DNA of 7,422 nt from Nitrospiraceae bacterium (GTDB lineage: Bacteria > Nitrospirota > UBA9217), in assembly GCA_003454665.1 (NCBI GenBank), contig DMKB01000036.1:1-7422 (forward strand), given 5' to 3'. Below the pieces are notes generated by a model, which worked only from the letters and a program-made list of their open reading frames with translations, did not search any database and had not been told where the DNA came from. A program made the translations under genes and the position numbers. Positions 1-5,629 of the stretch are shown here, piece after piece; the first letter of the stretch is position 1, and each line of letters begins with the position of its first letter.

Positions 1-118
1 GAACGATGTGTATGACGCGCTCTCGGTTGAAGCCTCGGTAGGCAGAAGGACCTCAGAGGGCGGCACCGCGCCGGAAAACCTGAAGAAACGCCTCGACACA
101 CTTAAGAAGACGCGATGA
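1..118 (+). CDS. argH: Argininosuccinate lyase, C-terminal end (partial)
   Basis: This is the 3' end of a gene entering from the left; the first full codon is at base 2 and the TGA stop is 116-118. The 38 visible residues contain ALSVEASVGRRTSEGGTAPE, which matches the C-terminal helix region of argininosuccinate lyase, where a basic S/T-x-GGTAP-like segment is conserved. The enzyme splits argininosuccinate into arginine and fumarate in the cytoplasm, the last step of arginine synthesis. The catalytic serine loop lies outside the window, so activity cannot be judged. The stop codon overlaps the next gene's start (ATGA), which suggests translational coupling to the lipoprotein gene. The call rests on a short but characteristic stretch and on the known frequency of argH next to lysA/dap genes. 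Confidence 0.85.
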   Translation, partial: NDVYDALSVEASVGRRTSEGGTAPENLKKRLDTLKKTR

Positions 119-1182
119 GTATTGTTTCCCGATGCTTTTTGACGGGCGCCTGCCTGACGCTCACAATAATGGTGGGCACTGCATGCGGGAGAAAAACCAA
201 CCCGCTTGTACCGGACAGCCCGCGGCCCGCGGCAGTAACTGCCGTCAAGGCCGAAGTCCGTGATAACCTTGCTTATCTGTCCTGGCCCATTCCGAACAGA
301 AATATAGAGGGCAAGGAAATGAAACCATCCGATGTCCGGGAGTTTCGTGTGTACCGTGCTGCCGGAGCGGTCGGAAAGCGGCCGCGGTACCGGCTGTACG
401 ACGTGATTCAGCTCGCAGCGCCGGCCCCGTCGAAGATGCGGGGCAACGAGATCTTCTGGAAAGATATTAACCTGCGATACGGTCAGGTATACAAGTATAA
501 GATCAGGGCGGTGAGCAAACGAGGGGGCGTGAGTCCTTTTTCGGAAGTTGCGGTAATTACCCCGCTCCTGTCCCTCGCGCCGCCCCGCGGTGTTGCAGCG
601 AAGAGTGGAGACAGCCGGGTAGGCGTAACCTGGAAAGCGGTTACCAAGCGTATGGACGGGAGCCGGTACGAGGGGTTTATCGGGTACAATGTCTATCGGG
701 GGACCACGGCAGCCCGGTATGCACCGAAGCCGTTGAACAAGGAGCCGCTCAGGAAAACGGCATTCAACGATACCGCGGTCCAGAATGATACGACATACTA
801 TTACATGGTACGGACCGTTGACAGTCCTGCCCTTCCCTGGAAGGAGAGCGTCGATTCGGGTGAAACATCTGCTACGCCCAGGGACAAGACGCCTCCAGGC
901 AGACCAGGCGGAATCACGGTCGTGCCCGGTGTGGGAAGGGTTTTTCTCACCTGGAGCGAGAACAAGGAAAAAGATCTCGCCGGTTACTATATATACCGGT
1001 CGGTAAAGAGAAGGAGCGGCTATAAGCGGTTGACGGAGAAGCTTAAGAAACGAACGACCTTTTCCGACGAAACCGTGAAATCCGGGACGATCTACTACTA
1101 TGTCATATCGGCGGTTGACAAGGCAGGAAATGAAGGAAAACGGTCGAAATCAGTGAAAGCCTATCCGGAAAAGCTGCGGTGA
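115..1182 (+). CDS. Predicted lipoprotein with three fibronectin type III domains and LptM-like N-terminus
   Basis: The protein has 355 residues. Residues 1-23 form a signal peptide ending before Cys24. The lipobox is atypical (G21-T22-A23-C24, Gly at -3 instead of Leu/Val/Ile), so lipidation is likely but not certain. Gly25 would allow outer-membrane sorting. After the cysteine comes CGRKTNPLVP, which resembles the CG.KGPLY.P start of LptM/YifL. Three FN3 domains follow at about 37-150, 156-254 and 261-351. Each has the strand signature [F/Y]xxYR (FRVYR 77-81, YNVYR 191-195, YYIYR 291-295) and a later Y-x-Y-x-(I/V)-x-AV strand (126-133, 228-235, 327-334). No catalytic motif is visible. FN3 modules usually serve binding or spacing, so a structural or chaperone-like envelope role is an inference. 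The ATG at 115 overlaps the argH stop, and upstream AAGAAG is only a weak ribosome site, fitting coupled translation. lysA starts 28 bases downstream. Confidence 0.85.
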   Translation: MSIVSRCFLTGACLTLTIMVGTACGRKTNPLVPDSPRPAAVTAVKAEVRDNLAYLSWPIPNRNIEGKEMKPSDVREFRVYRAAGAVGKRPRYRLYDVIQLAAPAPSKMRGNEIFWKDINLRYGQVYKYKIRAVSKRGGVSPFSEVAVITPLLSLAPPRGVAAKSGDSRVGVTWKAVTKRMDGSRYEGFIGYNVYRGTTAARYAPKPLNKEPLRKTAFNDTAVQNDTTYYYMVRTVDSPALPWKESVDSGETSATPRDKTPPGRPGGITVVPGVGRVFLTWSENKEKDLAGYYIYRSVKRRSGYKRLTEKLKKRTTFSDETVKSGTIYYYVISAVDKAGNEGKRSKSVKAYPEKLR

Positions 1183-1210
1183 GGCGCGTTACCGTGGAAC
1201 GGGATTCGTG

Positions 1211-2473
1211 ATGCATGATTTTTCATACAAAAACGGTGAGCTGTATTGTGAGGGTGTCGCGGTCAATGCCGTGGCCAATCGGGTGGGAACTCCGTTCTAC
1301 CTTTACAGCAGTAATACGCTCACGAGCCATTACCGGGCTTTCCAAAGTGCCTTTGAGGGTGTCCCGCACCTCATCTGCTTTGCCCTGAAGGCCAACCCAA
1401 ACGGCGCCCTCCTCAGGCTGCTCGGCAAGGAAGGCGCCGGTGCGGACATTGTCTCGGGCGGGGAGCTGTTTCGCGCCCTCCGGGCGGGGATTGATCCGAA
1501 AAAGATCGTCTATGCCGGGGTGGGCAAACGCCGGGACGAAATAGAGTACGCTCTCAAGGTCGGCATCCTCATGTGCAATGTGGAGTCAGGCGAAGAACTC
1601 CTGGCCATCGACCGCTCGGCGAGCGAGATGCGCGTGCGGGCAGGGATCGCACTCCGCGTAAACCCGGACATTGATGCCGGCACCCATGCCTACATTTCTA
1701 CGGGACTCAAAAAAAACAAGTTCGGCATTCCCATCGAACAGGCACTCGAGTATTACCAGACCGCCCGGAAGCTCCACAACGTTGAGGTCATCGGCGTCCA
1801 TCAGCACATCGGTTCACAGATTACCGAGGTGAAGCCCTTCGTTGACGCCATCGAGCGACTCGTGCAGTTCGTGGGAGAACTCAAGGCTGAAGGCATCGAC
1901 ATCAAATTCATCAATATGGGCGGGGGGCTCGGCATTACCTACAAGGACGAGACACCGCCGCACCCGCGTGAATTGTCTCAGGCCATTCAGCCGCTTCTCA
2001 AGCAATCCGGCTGTACCCTGGTCCTGGAGCCGGGAAGGGCGATCGCCGGCAACGCCGGCATTCTCGTGACCCGGGCGCTGTACCACAAGGACAGCGAAGT
2101 GAAAAAATTCCTGATCGTCGACGCCGGCATGAACGATCTCATGCGTCCGAGCCTCTACGAGGCGTACCATGATATTAAGCCCGTTGTTGAGCCGGCTTCC
2201 GCCGATCACACCGTTGTCGACGTGGTAGGCCCCATCTGTGAGTCCGGGGACTTTCTCGCGAAGGACCGCGAGATGCCTGAGGTGAAGCCAGGGGACCTCC
2301 TCGCGGTGATGGGCGCGGGCGCTTACGGGTTTTCCATGGCATCGAATTACAATTCGCGGCCCCGTGTCGCCGAGGTCGTCGTAAAAGGGAACGAGTTCTT
2401 CACTGTGCGCGAGCGCGAAACGTACGACGATCTCATCAAGGGAGAGAAGCTCCCTCGGTGGCTGGTAGGGTGA
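1211..2473 (+). CDS. lysA: Diaminopimelate decarboxylase
   Basis: This PLP enzyme decarboxylates meso-DAP to L-lysine, the final step of lysine synthesis. It belongs to fold type III (alanine-racemase-like barrel plus a C-terminal beta domain). At 420 residues it has the usual length. Numbering from the ATG at 1211, the PLP lysine is K60 in FALKANPNG. HIGSQ is at 199-203, the phosphate-binding glycine loop GGGLGI at 237-242, and EPGR at 273-276. The C-terminal active-site motifs CESGD (343-347) and GAYG (370-373) are both present, the cysteine being the one that acts across the dimer. An in-frame GTG at 1208 directly precedes the ATG, so either could be used; I prefer ATG. The ribosome site is poor (GGAACGGG, 1196-1203). 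The gene probably shares the argH/lipoprotein transcript. No broken or missing motif was seen. Confidence 0.97.
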   Translation: MHDFSYKNGELYCEGVAVNAVANRVGTPFYLYSSNTLTSHYRAFQSAFEGVPHLICFALKANPNGALLRLLGKEGAGADIVSGGELFRALRAGIDPKKIVYAGVGKRRDEIEYALKVGILMCNVESGEELLAIDRSASEMRVRAGIALRVNPDIDAGTHAYISTGLKKNKFGIPIEQALEYYQTARKLHNVEVIGVHQHIGSQITEVKPFVDAIERLVQFVGELKAEGIDIKFINMGGGLGITYKDETPPHPRELSQAIQPLLKQSGCTLVLEPGRAIAGNAGILVTRALYHKDSEVKKFLIVDAGMNDLMRPSLYEAYHDIKPVVEPASADHTVVDVVGPICESGDFLAKDREMPEVKPGDLLAVMGAGAYGFSMASNYNSRPRVAEVVVKGNEFFTVRERETYDDLIKGEKLPRWLVG

Positions 2474-2503
2474 GAGAAAGAATAGATTCAATGCAGAGTG
2501 AAA

Positions 2504-2570
2504 ACAGTAGACAGGAGACAGGAGAAAGACAGCAGAATACAGACTACAGATGAGAGACGATAGACTACAG
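2504..2570. repeat. Degenerate ACAG/ACTACAG word array (gap lysA-dapF, part 1)
   Basis: This purine-rich stretch is built from variations of GACAG, ACAG and ACTACAG. The 9-mer AGACTACAG occurs exactly twice (2541-2549 and 2562-2570). CAGGAGACAG (2512-2521) and CAGAATACAG (2533-2542) both recur in reverse complement, in the same relative order, in the gap before the dsbC-like gene (5766-5775 and 5759-5768). No open frame with a ribosome site is present. The function is unknown; it resembles dispersed intergenic word repeats rather than a classical transposon remnant. Confidence 0.7.
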
Positions 2571-2585
2571 CTTCACATCGGCCTT

Positions 2586-2638
2586 CATCCTGTAAATCCT
2601 GTCTAAATTCTTTGGCCGTTCTCTGCGTTCTTTGCGAG
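2586..2638. repeat. Short-period word repeats ATCCTGTAA and CTCTGCGTT (gap lysA-dapF, part 2)
   Basis: Two further degenerate repeats follow the ACAG array. ATCCTGT occurs at 2587-2593 and 2596-2602 (period 9). CTCTGCGTT at 2621-2629 is followed by CTTTGCGAG at 2630-2638 (6 of 9 bases alike, period 9). From memory, words of this kind (CATCCTGTAAATCCTGT, CTCTGCGTTCTTTGCG) recur between genes in many environmental bacterial genomes, but I cannot check that here. Nothing suggests a coding role. Confidence 0.5.
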
Positions 2639-2657
2639 AGACGCCTTTGATTTTGGT

Positions 2658-2686
2658 TTTACTTTATTGATCCGAGGTTGTATCTT
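2658..2686 (+). promoter_or_regulatory. Possible sigma-70-like promoter upstream of dapF
   Basis: TTTACT (2658-2663, 4 of 6 to TTGACA) is spaced 17 bases from TATCTT (2681-2686, 4 of 6 to TATAAT). It lies in the AT-rich stretch between the word repeats and dapF. The match is modest and AT-rich DNA gives chance hits. The 294-base gap after lysA makes a separate dapF promoter plausible. Confidence 0.22.
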
Positions 2687-2690
2687 AATA

Positions 2691-2724
2691 TATGCAATGC
2701 AAAATGCAACGTGAACAGTGCATA
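2691..2724. repeat. TATGCA/TGCATA inverted repeat with ATGCAA triplicate
   Basis: TATGCA (2691-2696) and TGCATA (2719-2724) form an inverted pair. ATGCAA appears three times within it (2692-2697, 2697-2702, 2704-2709). It sits just downstream of the possible promoter and about 45 bases before the dapF start. It could be an operator or simply low-complexity sequence; no known regulator site was recognised. Confidence 0.35.
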
Positions 2725-2767
2725 ACTATAGATTTACTATTCAATAGGGCGTAAGGCAAACAGCGTG

Positions 2768-3589
2768 ATGAAGAGCACAAAAAAAATACCCTTTTATAAA
2801 ATGCAGGGGAGCGGGAATGATTTCATTCTCATCGACAACCGCAGAGGGGTCCTGAAGGGGTGCAACCTGAAGGACCTTGCGCGAACCGTCTGTCATCGCC
2901 GCTTCTCGGTGGGGGCGGACGGGTTGATCGTGATCGTGCCTTCCCGGAGGGCCGACTTCAAGTGGCGCTTCTTTAACGCCGACGGGAGCGAGGCGGAGAT
3001 GTGCGGAAATGGTTCGCGCTGCGCTGCCCGGTTTGCCTACATCAAGAAGATCGCACCGAGGAAAATGGCCTTTGAGACGCTTGCCGGCGTGATCCATGCC
3101 GAAGTGATGCAGGAACGGGTGAACGTACAGCTGACCGGCGCCGGCGATCTTCGTAAGGAGATATCGGTGGACCTTGAAGGTGGCGTGCGGAGCGGCCATT
3201 TTATCAACACCGGCGTGCCTCACCTTGTCTATCTATCGGACAATGTAGAGGGAGAGGATGTGCAGGCCGTCGGGAGAACGACGCGCCATCATGATCTGTT
3301 CACCCCGGCGGGCACGAATGTTAATTTTATCCAGGTGCAGGGCACGCACAGCCTGAACATACGGACGTACGAGCGCGGCGTTGAAGGAGAGACCCTGGCG
3401 TGCGGTACGGGCGCCGTCGCTGCGGCGCTCATCGCTGCTTCCCTCGGGGCGGTCTCTTCTCCCGTTGTCGTACAGACGAGAGGCGGCGAGGAACTCACGA
3501 TTTTTTTCACCAACGACGGAGAGACCTTTGGCGACATTCATCTTGAAGGAGCAGTGAAGGTTATCTGCGAAGGAGTGCTGTATGCCTGA
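2768..3589 (+). CDS. dapF: Diaminopimelate epimerase
   Basis: The enzyme interconverts LL-DAP and meso-DAP without a cofactor, using two cysteines as acid and base, and supplies meso-DAP for peptidoglycan and for LysA. The protein is 273 residues, normal for the family. Counting from the ATG at 2768, the N-terminal motif KMQGSGNDF is at 11-19. The first catalytic cysteine is C79 in MCGNGSRCAARF. The second is C212 in ERGVEGETLACGTG, the standard signature of the second half. The substrate-binding NTGVPH segment (147-152) is also present. An in-frame GTG at 2765 directly precedes the ATG. A weak AAGG (2753-2756) is the only ribosome-site candidate, and its spacing is somewhat long. The gene is separated from lysA by a repeat-filled gap and from dapA by 109 bases. 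Presence of DapF implies that this organism makes LL-DAP rather than relying only on DAP dehydrogenase. Confidence 0.96.
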   Translation: MKSTKKIPFYKMQGSGNDFILIDNRRGVLKGCNLKDLARTVCHRRFSVGADGLIVIVPSRRADFKWRFFNADGSEAEMCGNGSRCAARFAYIKKIAPRKMAFETLAGVIHAEVMQERVNVQLTGAGDLRKEISVDLEGGVRSGHFINTGVPHLVYLSDNVEGEDVQAVGRTTRHHDLFTPAGTNVNFIQVQGTHSLNIRTYERGVEGETLACGTGAVAAALIAASLGAVSSPVVVQTRGGEELTIFFTNDGETFGDIHLEGAVKVICEGVLYA

Positions 3590-3600
3590 AGCACGAAACG

Positions 3601-3674
3601 CGAAATCCGGAACACTCGATAATACTGCCTGATCAAAATTCAACATTGTTTAGGATTTCGATATTCGGATTTCG
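3601..3674. repeat. GGATTTCG words and 9-bp inverted repeat (gap dapF-dapA)
   Basis: CGAAATCCG (3601-3609) and CGGATTTCG (3666-3674) are perfect inverted copies 56 bases apart. GGATTTCG is also repeated directly at 3653-3660 and 3667-3674 (period 14). The left arm begins only 11 bases after the dapF stop and the right arm ends 12 bases before the dapA ribosome site. In a transcript spanning both genes the region could fold into a stem-loop between the two reading frames. No U-tract follows a tight stem, so it is not a standard terminator. Confidence 0.6.
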
Positions 3675-3686
3675 AATTTATTTTTC

Positions 3687-3693
3687 AAGGAGG
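3687..3693 (+). promoter_or_regulatory. Strong ribosome binding site of dapA
   Basis: AAGGAGG lies five bases before the ATG at 3699. It is the best Shine-Dalgarno match in the window and fixes the dapA start. It contrasts with the weak sites of lysA and dapF, suggesting that dapA is translated more strongly or independently. Confidence 0.85.
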
Positions 3694-3698
3694 GCACC

Positions 3699-4571
3699 AT
3701 GTTCAAAGGATCGATGGTCGCGATCGTGACGCCGTTCAAGAACGGCGCGGTGGATGAAAAAGCACTCGGTGATCTGATCGAGTTTCATATCAAGAATGGC
3801 ACGGATCTCATCGTCCCGTGCGGCACGACGGGTGAGTCAGCCACGCTCTCGCACGAAGAGCACCACCAGGTCGTGGAGTTTGCGGTGAAGACGGTGAACA
3901 AGCGCGTACCCGTTGTCGCCGGTTCGGGCTCGAACAGCACCGAGGAGTCCATAGAACTCACGAAGCACGCGAAAAAGGCCGGCGTAGACGGCGTGCTGCT
4001 CATCACGCCGTACTATAATAAGCCAACGCAGGAAGGGCTCTACCAGCACTTCAAGAAGATAGCCGAGACCGTCGACATTTCCATAATCCTGTACAACGTC
4101 CCGGGGAGAACGAGCGTAAACATGCTGCCCGAAACCGTTGCCCGCCTCCGGGAGATCAGAAACGTCGTGGGCATTAAGGAGGCCACGGGAGACATGAAGC
4201 AGGTGAGCAAGGTGATCCAGCTTTGCGGGAAAGATTTCGACGTTATCTCGGGAGACGACTTTACGACGCTCCCGCTCCTTGCCCTCGGCGGCGTGGGTGG
4301 TATCTCGGTGACGGCAAACATCGCGCCGGCCGATTGCGCAGGCATGATGGACGCCTTCTTCGCCGGAAACCGCGAAGAAGCGCTGAAGCTGCACTACAAG
4401 CTCGAACCGCTGAACAGCGCGATGTTTCTCGAGACGAATCCGGTCCCGGCGAAAACCGCTCTTTCGTTCATGGGCAAAATTACGGACGAGGTCCGGCTGC
4501 CGCTTTTTGCGATGAGTGACGCAAACAAAGAGAAGCTCAAGAAGACCTTGAAGGAGTATGGTTTGATGTAA
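3699..4571 (+). CDS. dapA: 4-hydroxy-tetrahydrodipicolinate synthase
   Basis: The enzyme condenses pyruvate with L-aspartate-4-semialdehyde, the committed step of DAP/lysine synthesis. It is a Schiff-base class I aldolase (TIM barrel, usually a tetramer). At 290 residues it has the family length. The Schiff-base lysine is K160 in GIKEATGD. The triad residues are T43 and T44 (CGTTGE), Y132 (YNVPGRT) and, from the neighbouring subunit, Y105 or Y106 (ITPYYNKP). R137 matches the substrate-binding arginine. Positions corresponding to the lysine feedback site of the E. coli enzyme (S47, A48, H52, H55, N79, E83, Y105) are all retained, so lysine inhibition is plausible by inference. The closely related N-acetylneuraminate lyase and other family members are less likely given the dap neighbours and these residues. 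dapB follows after a 165-base repeat-containing gap. Confidence 0.97.
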   Translation: MFKGSMVAIVTPFKNGAVDEKALGDLIEFHIKNGTDLIVPCGTTGESATLSHEEHHQVVEFAVKTVNKRVPVVAGSGSNSTEESIELTKHAKKAGVDGVLLITPYYNKPTQEGLYQHFKKIAETVDISIILYNVPGRTSVNMLPETVARLREIRNVVGIKEATGDMKQVSKVIQLCGKDFDVISGDDFTTLPLLALGGVGGISVTANIAPADCAGMMDAFFAGNREEALKLHYKLEPLNSAMFLETNPVPAKTALSFMGKITDEVRLPLFAMSDANKEKLKKTLKEYGLM

Positions 4572-4581
4572 ACCGACCTTG

Positions 4582-4719
4582 TAACCACAGATAGCCGAGA
4601 GACAGAGGCGGCCACTCGTGGCCAGAAGTAGGCGCTTTAGGCGACACGGATTAACACGGATTACGCAAGAAGAAAAATTCTTTTGCTTGTCGGTGTTCAT
4701 CAGTGTTTATCCGTGGTTA
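4582..4719. repeat. CACGGATTAA-type inverted repeat forming a long imperfect hairpin (gap dapA-dapB)
   Basis: ACACGGATTA occurs twice in perfect tandem (4644-4653, 4654-4663). Bases 4645-4663 are complementary at 16 of 19 positions to 4697-4715. The loop contains a second stem, AAGAA (4670-4674) with TTCTT (4678-4682), backed by CAAG (4666-4669) with CTTG (4686-4689). A further outer arm, TAACCACAGATA (4582-4593), is complementary at 11 of 12 positions to 4708-4719. It is displaced by about 50 bases that carry the perfect palindrome GGCCAC-TC-GTGGCC (4610-4623). The hairpin ends just before the dapB ribosome site. From memory, TAACCAC-type words of this kind are widespread between genes in environmental bacteria; their function is unknown. 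Confidence 0.75.
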
Positions 4720-4723
4720 AAAT

Positions 4724-4730
4724 AAAGGAG
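4724..4730 (+). promoter_or_regulatory. Ribosome binding site that fixes the dapB start
   Basis: AAAGGAG lies six bases before the ATG at 4737. The open frame extends upstream to an ATG at 4683, but those codons run through the inverted repeat and precede this site. The conserved protein start MIKAVVTGATGRMG also fits 4737. Confidence 0.85.
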
Positions 4731-4736
4731 AATATC

Positions 4737-5540
4737 ATGATTAAAGCTGTTGTCACCGGCGCAACCGGCCGGATGGGCGCGCGGATCATAAACGTTCTTT
4801 CCGGCGTGGAGGGCATCAGCCTTTCCGGGGCCGTCGAGAAAAAGGGCCATCCTCTCGTGGGCCAGGATGCAGGCGGGCCCGCGGGCCTGCCGCCGACGGG
4901 GGTCATGATTACGGACGATCTTGACGCGGCGCTTGCCGCCGGCAGCGTGCTGATAGATTTTACTTCCCCTGAGGCCACGCTCGAGCATGCTCGCGTCTGC
5001 GCAGACCACCACCGGCCGATCGTGGTCGGTACGACCGGTTTTTCGAAGGAGGAGGTCGCGCAAGTCAAGAAATACACAGACAAAATTTCCTGCGTCCTCG
5101 CGCCGAACATGAGCATCGGGGTTAATCTCTCCTTCAAGATACTCGCGGAAGTGGCTCAGGCCCTCGGCGATGATTATGATGTCGAGATCGTCGAGGCCCA
5201 CCACCGGATGAAGAAAGACGCGCCGTCAGGCACGGCCATGAAGATGGCACAGGTACTGTCGACGGCCTTAAACAGGAATCTTGACGAGGTGGGTGTCTTC
5301 GCCCGCAAGGGCATCATCGGCGAGCGATCTCGCAAGGAGATCGGGGTTCAGACGGTCCGCGCCGGAGATATCGTGGGAGAACACACAGTGTACTTCGCCG
5401 GCAAGGGGGAGCGGATCGAGATTACGCACCGCGCCCACAGCAGGGACACTTTTGCCGCCGGGGCCGTGCGCGCCGCCCTGTGGGTTTCCGCGAAGAAATC
5501 GGGCATGTACGACATGCAGGACGTGCTGGGGTTGAAATAA
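4737..5540 (+). CDS. dapB: 4-hydroxy-tetrahydrodipicolinate reductase
   Basis: The enzyme reduces the DapA product to tetrahydrodipicolinate with NAD(P)H, the branch compound for all DAP routes. The protein is 267 residues, typical of the family. The Rossmann nucleotide loop GATGRMG is at 8-14, with acidic E34 at the position that contacts the adenine ribose. DFTSPEA (74-80) and GTTGFS (98-103) line the cofactor site, and APNMSIGVN (122-130) follows. The active-site signature EAHHRMKKDAPSGT spans 153-166, with H155 and H156 equivalent to the E. coli catalytic His159/His160 and K159 to Lys163; M158 replaces a His that is not essential. The C-terminal half keeps VRAGDIVGEHTV (207-218). It is preceded by a good ribosome site and a repeat hairpin. 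No LL-DAP-forming enzyme gene follows, unlike many related clusters. Confidence 0.96.
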   Translation: MIKAVVTGATGRMGARIINVLSGVEGISLSGAVEKKGHPLVGQDAGGPAGLPPTGVMITDDLDAALAAGSVLIDFTSPEATLEHARVCADHHRPIVVGTTGFSKEEVAQVKKYTDKISCVLAPNMSIGVNLSFKILAEVAQALGDDYDVEIVEAHHRMKKDAPSGTAMKMAQVLSTALNRNLDEVGVFARKGIIGERSRKEIGVQTVRAGDIVGEHTVYFAGKGERIEITHRAHSRDTFAAGAVRAALWVSAKKSGMYDMQDVLGLK

Positions 5541-5565
5541 AAACAAAGAGTTTAGTCGGGATTGA

Positions 5566-5601
5566 TGGCCTAAAGGCCACAGGCAGGATGAAGTTTTTTT
5601 T
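5566..5601 (+). terminator. Possible weak terminator after dapB (palindrome plus T-tract)
   Basis: TGGCCT-AA-AGGCCA (5566-5579) is a perfect palindrome 25 bases after the dapB stop. A run of eight T follows at 5594-5601. The 14 bases between stem and T-run are too many for a standard intrinsic terminator, so this may be a dispersed palindrome beside an unrelated T-run. Its position at the end of the dap genes is the main support. Confidence 0.3.
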
Positions 5602-5603
5602 CT

Positions 5604-5625
5604 GATGCCGGATGCAAGATGCCGG
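5604..5625. repeat. GATGCCGG direct repeat, period 14
   Basis: GATGCCGG occurs at 5604-5611 and 5618-5625, separated by ATGCAA. It is another short-word duplication in the dapB-dsbC gap and differs from the ACAG family that follows it. No function is apparent. Confidence 0.5.
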
Positions 5626-5629
5626 AGAG

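Noticed and set aside
1814..2491. Antisense open frame (225 codons) opposite lysA
   Set aside because: It overlaps the conserved C-terminal half of lysA and shows no family motif or convincing ribosome site.
2504..2570. CRISPR array
   Set aside because: The repeated words are short, overlapping and irregularly spaced, with no constant repeat or spacer length.
2474..2764. Lysine riboswitch (L-box) upstream of dapF
   Set aside because: The gap is made of word repeats and AT-rich sequence; I could not find the conserved multi-helix L-box core.
3837..4700. Long antisense open frame (287 codons) opposite dapA
   Set aside because: It lies over a fully conserved dapA, runs into the repeat hairpin, and its translation has no recognisable domain; it is a by-product of codon bias in GC-rich DNA.
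4683..4736. Upstream ATG extension of dapB by 18 codons
   Set aside because: The extra codons lie in the inverted repeat, and AAAGGAG plus the conserved MIKAVVTGATGRMG start fix the ATG at 4737.
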